NCBI GenBank assembly: GCA_024281995.1
Contig: JAMWZW010000016.1
Location: forward strand, 1 to 45,690
From: Nitrosomonas sp.
GTDB lineage: Bacteria > Pseudomonadota > Gammaproteobacteria > Burkholderiales > Nitrosomonadaceae
Reading direction: 5' to 3'
DNA: 45,690 bases
The position numbers and the translations under genes were made by a program. The stretch's first letter is position 1. Every line of letters begins with the position of its first letter. The notes beneath the pieces are model-generated. The model searched no databases. It saw only the letters and a program-made list of their open reading frames with translations, and was not told the DNA's origin. Shown piece by piece: positions 42,830 through 45,690 of this stretch.

Positions 42830-44056
42830 GTGGCTTTCTACGTACAAAAATATGGCGGCACGTCGGTTGGAAGTACCGAAAGAATAAAAAATGTAGCTAA
42901 AAAGGTAGCCAAGTTTTATGCCCAAGGTCATCAGCTTGTTGTAGTAGTTTCTGCAATGAGTGGTGAAACAAACCGGCTTATTGCCCTTGCGCATGATATT
43001 CAGGAGAATCCAGATGCACGCGAACTGGATGTCATGGTTTCAACAGGGGAGCAAGTGTCTATTGCCCTATTAGCTATGGCATTGATGACGCTTAACGTAA
43101 AAGCTAAAAGCTATACGGGATCACAGGTCAGAATCCTGACTGATAGCACCCATACAAAAGCCAGGATATTGAGCATTGATGAAGCAAGAATTCGGGCCGA
43201 TCTGGATGCAGGATTTGTAGTTGTTGTGGCAGGATTTCAAGGTGTCGATGAAAAAGGCAGCATTACCACGCTTGGTCGTGGAGGATCGGATACTACCGGC
43301 GTTGCATTGGCAGCTGCATTGAAAGCTGATGAGTGTCAAATTTATACCGATGTTGATGGAATCTATACAACCGATCCACGAGTGGTTGCCGAAGCAAGAA
43401 GGTTGAACACCATCACCTTTGAAGAAATGCTCGAAATGGCCAGCCTTGGTTCAAAGGTTTTACAACTTAGATCTGTTGAATTCGCAGGGAAATATAAAGT
43501 TAAACTGAGAGTTTTATCCAGTTTTGAAGAAGGGCAAGGTACCCTGATTACTTTCGAGGAAGATGAAAATATGGAACAGGCAGTCATTTCAGGGATCGCT
43601 TTTAATCGTGATGAAGCAAAAATAACCGTTCTAGGCGTTCCGGATCATCCCGGTATTGCATATCAGATTTTAGGACCCGTTGCCGATGCAAACATCGACG
43701 TTGATATGATTATCCAGAATGTAGGACACGACGGCTTGACAGATTTCTCATTTACCGTGCATCGCAATGAATTTAAAAACACGATAAATATCCTAAAAGA
43801 AAAAATCCAACCGCATATTGGTGCACGCGATGTACTCGGAGGTGATAGAATCGCGAAAGTTTCAGTTGTTGGCGTCGGTATGCGCTCACATGCAGGTATA
43901 GCGAGCAAAATGTTTAGAGTATTGGCGGAAGAAGGTATTAACATCCAGATGATCGCTACTTCCGAAATAAAAATATCCGTCGTTGTTGATGAGAAATATA
44001 TGGAATTAGCAGTTAGAGTGCTTCATAAAGCATTTGATCTTGAACAAGCACTATAA
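42830..44056 (+). CDS. lysC: Aspartate kinase
   Basis: Aspartokinase phosphorylates aspartate, the first step to lysine, threonine, methionine and diaminopimelate. The 408-residue protein starts at GTG 42830 with the expected MAFYVQKYGGTSVGS. The kinase domain includes VVVVSAMSGETNRLI, TLGRGGSDTTGVALAAAL and YTDVDGIYTTDPR. Two C-terminal ACT domains (about 265-340 and 345-408) bind feedback inhibitors: ITVLGVPDHPGIAYQI and KVSVVGVGMRSHAGIASKMF. This is the monofunctional class, which may also yield a small beta subunit from an internal start. It stands alone before the tRNA gene. Confidence 0.97.
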   Translation: MAFYVQKYGGTSVGSTERIKNVAKKVAKFYAQGHQLVVVVSAMSGETNRLIALAHDIQENPDARELDVMVSTGEQVSIALLAMALMTLNVKAKSYTGSQVRILTDSTHTKARILSIDEARIRADLDAGFVVVVAGFQGVDEKGSITTLGRGGSDTTGVALAAALKADECQIYTDVDGIYTTDPRVVAEARRLNTITFEEMLEMASLGSKVLQLRSVEFAGKYKVKLRVLSSFEEGQGTLITFEEDENMEQAVISGIAFNRDEAKITVLGVPDHPGIAYQILGPVADANIDVDMIIQNVGHDGLTDFSFTVHRNEFKNTINILKEKIQPHIGARDVLGGDRIAKVSVVGVGMRSHAGIASKMFRVLAEEGINIQMIATSEIKISVVVDEKYMELAVRVLHKAFDLEQAL

Positions 44057-44114
44057 TATTAAGCTAATTAATAAAAACCGCCGAATTCAGGGATGTTCTA
44101 ATCCCATGAGATTT

Positions 44115-44207
44115 GGAGAGATGGCCGAGTGGTCGAAGGCGCTCCCCTGCTAAGGGAGTATAGGCTCAAAAAGCTTATCGAGGGTTCGAATCCCTCTCTC
44201 TCCGCCA
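44115..44207 (+). tRNA. tRNA-Ser (anticodon GCU)
   Basis: The cloverleaf is complete: acceptor stem ggagaga (44115-44121) with tctctcc (44197-44203), discriminator G, and an encoded CCA at 44205-44207. The anticodon stem ctccc/gggag closes the loop ctgctaa with anticodon GCT at 44149-44151. A long variable arm and the gagggttcgaatccctc T-arm are present, as expected of tRNA-Ser. A tyrosine integrase gene follows on the same strand, so this tRNA is the likely integration site of an island. Confidence 0.97.
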
Positions 44208-44372
44208 TTCTCACATCCGTACAAGTCCGAAGCAATCCACAAAACATAATAAACAAGCTGAGTTATAAGCATTCATAGTCCTTGGTAGTCCGTAATTATC
44301 CACTAGAAGCCAGTAAAAAAATGTGGTAAAAAGTGTGGTAACTATTTTTACCACATACAGAGTTACCACATT
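44208..44372 (+). promoter_or_regulatory. Putative attachment region and integrase promoter
   Basis: The bases between the tRNA 3' end and the integrase start belong to the incoming element. They include two tccg-type direct motifs (gtccgaagcaatcca near 44226 and gtccgtaattatcca near 44288) and end in the four-octamer array. The att core itself cannot be defined without the far end of the island. Confidence 0.5.
44322..44370 (+). repeat. Four perfect TGTGGTAA octamers in ++-- array
   Basis: Octamers lie at 44322-44329 and 44334-44341 on the plus strand and at 44348-44355 and 44363-44370 on the minus strand, symmetric about 44345. The outer pair extends to a 10-bp perfect inverted repeat whose right half ends at the base before the integrase ATG. 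The layout suits arm-type sites or an operator for integrase or its regulator. Confidence 0.9.
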
Positions 44373-45605
44373 ATGGCTATCAAAGAATTGTTAACTGACG
44401 TTTCTTGCAAGAATGCAACGGCGGAAGGCGTCAAAATACGTAAGCTTCATGATGGCCAAGGTTTATACCTTTGGGTATATGAAGATGGCCGCAAATATTG
44501 GCGGTTACGCTATAAGATTCATGACAAAGAAAAATCCATATCTTTGGGCGTTTACCCTGTTGTCACTTTGAAACAAGCAAGGCAGCTTGCGCAAGCCGAA
44601 CGTGCGAAGCTTGCAAGTAATATAGATCCTTCCTTTGATCGTCAGATCAATAAGCAAAAATCAAAAGAAGCAGCCGCCAATAGCTTTGAAGCTGTAGCCC
44701 GCGAATGGTACACAAAACAAACGCATACATGGGTAGGAAGCCACGCAAAGGATGTAATGAGACGGCTTGAAGGCAATGTGCTTCCTTATATCGGCATGTA
44801 CCCCATCAGCACAATCGAAGCGCCGCAATTGCTCAATATGATTCGCATCATTGAACAAAGAGGATCTTATGATCTAGCGCATCGGGTACTTGGAGTGTGC
44901 GGTCAAGTATTCCGCTATGGGGTATCGACTGGCCGTTGTTCTCGTGATCCTACTGTTGACTTGCGGGGCGCACTCACACCACACAAAAAGAAAAACCAAG
45001 CCGCTGTCAAACCTGAGGAATTGCCTGAATTACTCAGAGCAATAGGGAACTATGAGAGTATTGGAGGTAAACAAACACGATTAGCATTGCAATTGCTGGC
45101 TTTAACCTTTGTTCGTACCAATGAATTGATTGGCGCATTGTGGGAAGAATTTGACTTGAAAAATGCGCTATGGATTGTTCCAGCAACGCGCATGAAAATG
45201 AAGAATGAGCATGTTATTCCGCTTACCCAACAAGCATTGAACATACTGGCCGAACTCAAAACCATAGCCGGTGATAGCCGTTATGTGTTGCCTGGAAGAA
45301 ACCCTAACAAACCAATCAGCAACAATACCATGCTCTTTGCACTGTATCGCCTGGGATATAAAGGCAAGATGACCGGCCACGGGTTCCGTGCGGTAGCTTC
45401 CACGGCATTGAATGAATCAGGATTGTTCAGCCCTGATGCTATTGAACGGCAATTAGCACATGGTGAAAAGAATGAGGTCAGGGGCGCATATAATCGGGCT
45501 GAATATTTACCAGAACGGAAAAGGATGATGATATGGTGGAGCAATCACATTGAAGCAATCGAAAAAGGGGCTGATGTCATTCCACTCTTTGGAAAAACAG
45601 TTTGA
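44373..45605 (+). CDS. P4-type tyrosine integrase
   Basis: The 410-residue recombinase has the DUF4102 arm-binding domain at its N-terminus (about 1-95: KNATAEGVKIRKLHDGQGLYLWVYEDGRKYWRLRY... SLGVYPVVTLKQAR), a SAM-like core-binding domain (about 100-200) and a catalytic domain. The catalytic residues are Arg248 (TFVRTNELIG), His336 and Arg339 (HGFRAVASTALNESG), and Tyr373 (GAYNRAEYL). It is next to tRNA-Ser, the usual site for this family. No strong ribosome-binding site precedes the ATG; the octamer array abuts it, so binding there would block initiation or transcription. The island's cargo lies beyond the window. Confidence 0.95.
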   Translation: MAIKELLTDVSCKNATAEGVKIRKLHDGQGLYLWVYEDGRKYWRLRYKIHDKEKSISLGVYPVVTLKQARQLAQAERAKLASNIDPSFDRQINKQKSKEAAANSFEAVAREWYTKQTHTWVGSHAKDVMRRLEGNVLPYIGMYPISTIEAPQLLNMIRIIEQRGSYDLAHRVLGVCGQVFRYGVSTGRCSRDPTVDLRGALTPHKKKNQAAVKPEELPELLRAIGNYESIGGKQTRLALQLLALTFVRTNELIGALWEEFDLKNALWIVPATRMKMKNEHVIPLTQQALNILAELKTIAGDSRYVLPGRNPNKPISNNTMLFALYRLGYKGKMTGHGFRAVASTALNESGLFSPDAIERQLAHGEKNEVRGAYNRAEYLPERKRMMIWWSNHIEAIEKGADVIPLFGKTV

Positions 45606-45651
45606 TTTTTGATTGTCAATTTATGTTTTCTTTCCTACCCCTTCAAAACTT

Positions 45652-45678
45652 GTAGGAACAGTAGGAACAGTAGGAACA
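45652..45678 (+). repeat. Three 9-bp tandem repeats
   Basis: gtaggaaca is repeated three times directly, and a near-inverse (tttcctacc) lies at 45631-45639. The array is downstream of the integrase, at the entrance to the island cargo, and could bind a plasmid- or phage-type regulator. Confidence 0.85.
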
Positions 45679-45690
45679 AATTCTGAAGAT

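Overview
The window is chromosomal DNA from a betaproteobacterial ammonia oxidiser, almost certainly a Nitrosomonas. The deciding evidence is a complete amoC-amoA-amoB operon for ammonia monooxygenase (12967-16024) whose AmoA and AmoB read like the Nitrosomonas enzymes. It is supported by an SmbP-like periplasmic protein, a PEP-CTERM protein and a family of insertion sequences. The base composition is AT-leaning. There is no rRNA gene to fix the species.

Layout. 1-56 is the acidic tail of an upstream gene with a strong terminator, followed by an RhlE-type RNA helicase. 1965-4810 is a transposon graveyard: the two ends of a broken IS481-type element enclose an IS3-family element with a frameshifted transposase and an IS110/IS1111-type element with a deleted, frameshifted transposase. 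Next come a secreted cyclophilin, a 7Fe ferredoxin and a two-gene AddAB-like helicase-nuclease pair, then amoCAB with a candidate promoter, an internal hairpin and a strong terminator. 16180-22661 is housekeeping: carboxylesterase, exonuclease III, two DUF4124 genes, glutamine synthetase, RecQ and a small lipoprotein.

22790-29085 is accessory: a PEP-CTERM protein, a TPR protein, an FG-GAP/RTX-like protein, a hicAB toxin-antitoxin pair bracketed by two inverted copies of a 71-bp palindromic repeat, five perfect 17-bp tandem repeats, the start of a second FG-GAP-like gene, and an intact IS481-family element that cuts that gene off. 29116-33386 holds small, mostly exported or membrane genes of stress type on the minus strand (SDR dehydrogenase, proline-rich peptide, DUF1328, SmbP-like, PepSY-like, hypotheticals) and a decayed IS630 transposase. 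Two NarL/LuxR-type regulators with degenerate receivers and a DinG/YoaA helicase follow.

37286-42711 is the conserved outer-membrane biogenesis cluster lptD-surA-pdxA-rsmA, then lysC. A tRNA-Ser(GCU) gene is followed by a P4-type tyrosine integrase, which marks the left edge of an integrated island continuing beyond the window. Four perfect octamers lie in ++-- array directly in front of the integrase start codon.

Several genes were found by reading between the longer frames: a 56-residue proline-rich peptide, a DUF1328 membrane protein, a leader peptide in front of recQ, the interrupted FG-GAP start and the IS630 relic. I found no complete undescribed system. The best leads are the repeat-bracketed hicAB locus, the octamer array at the integrase, the small stress-gene cluster and the pair of degenerate receivers.
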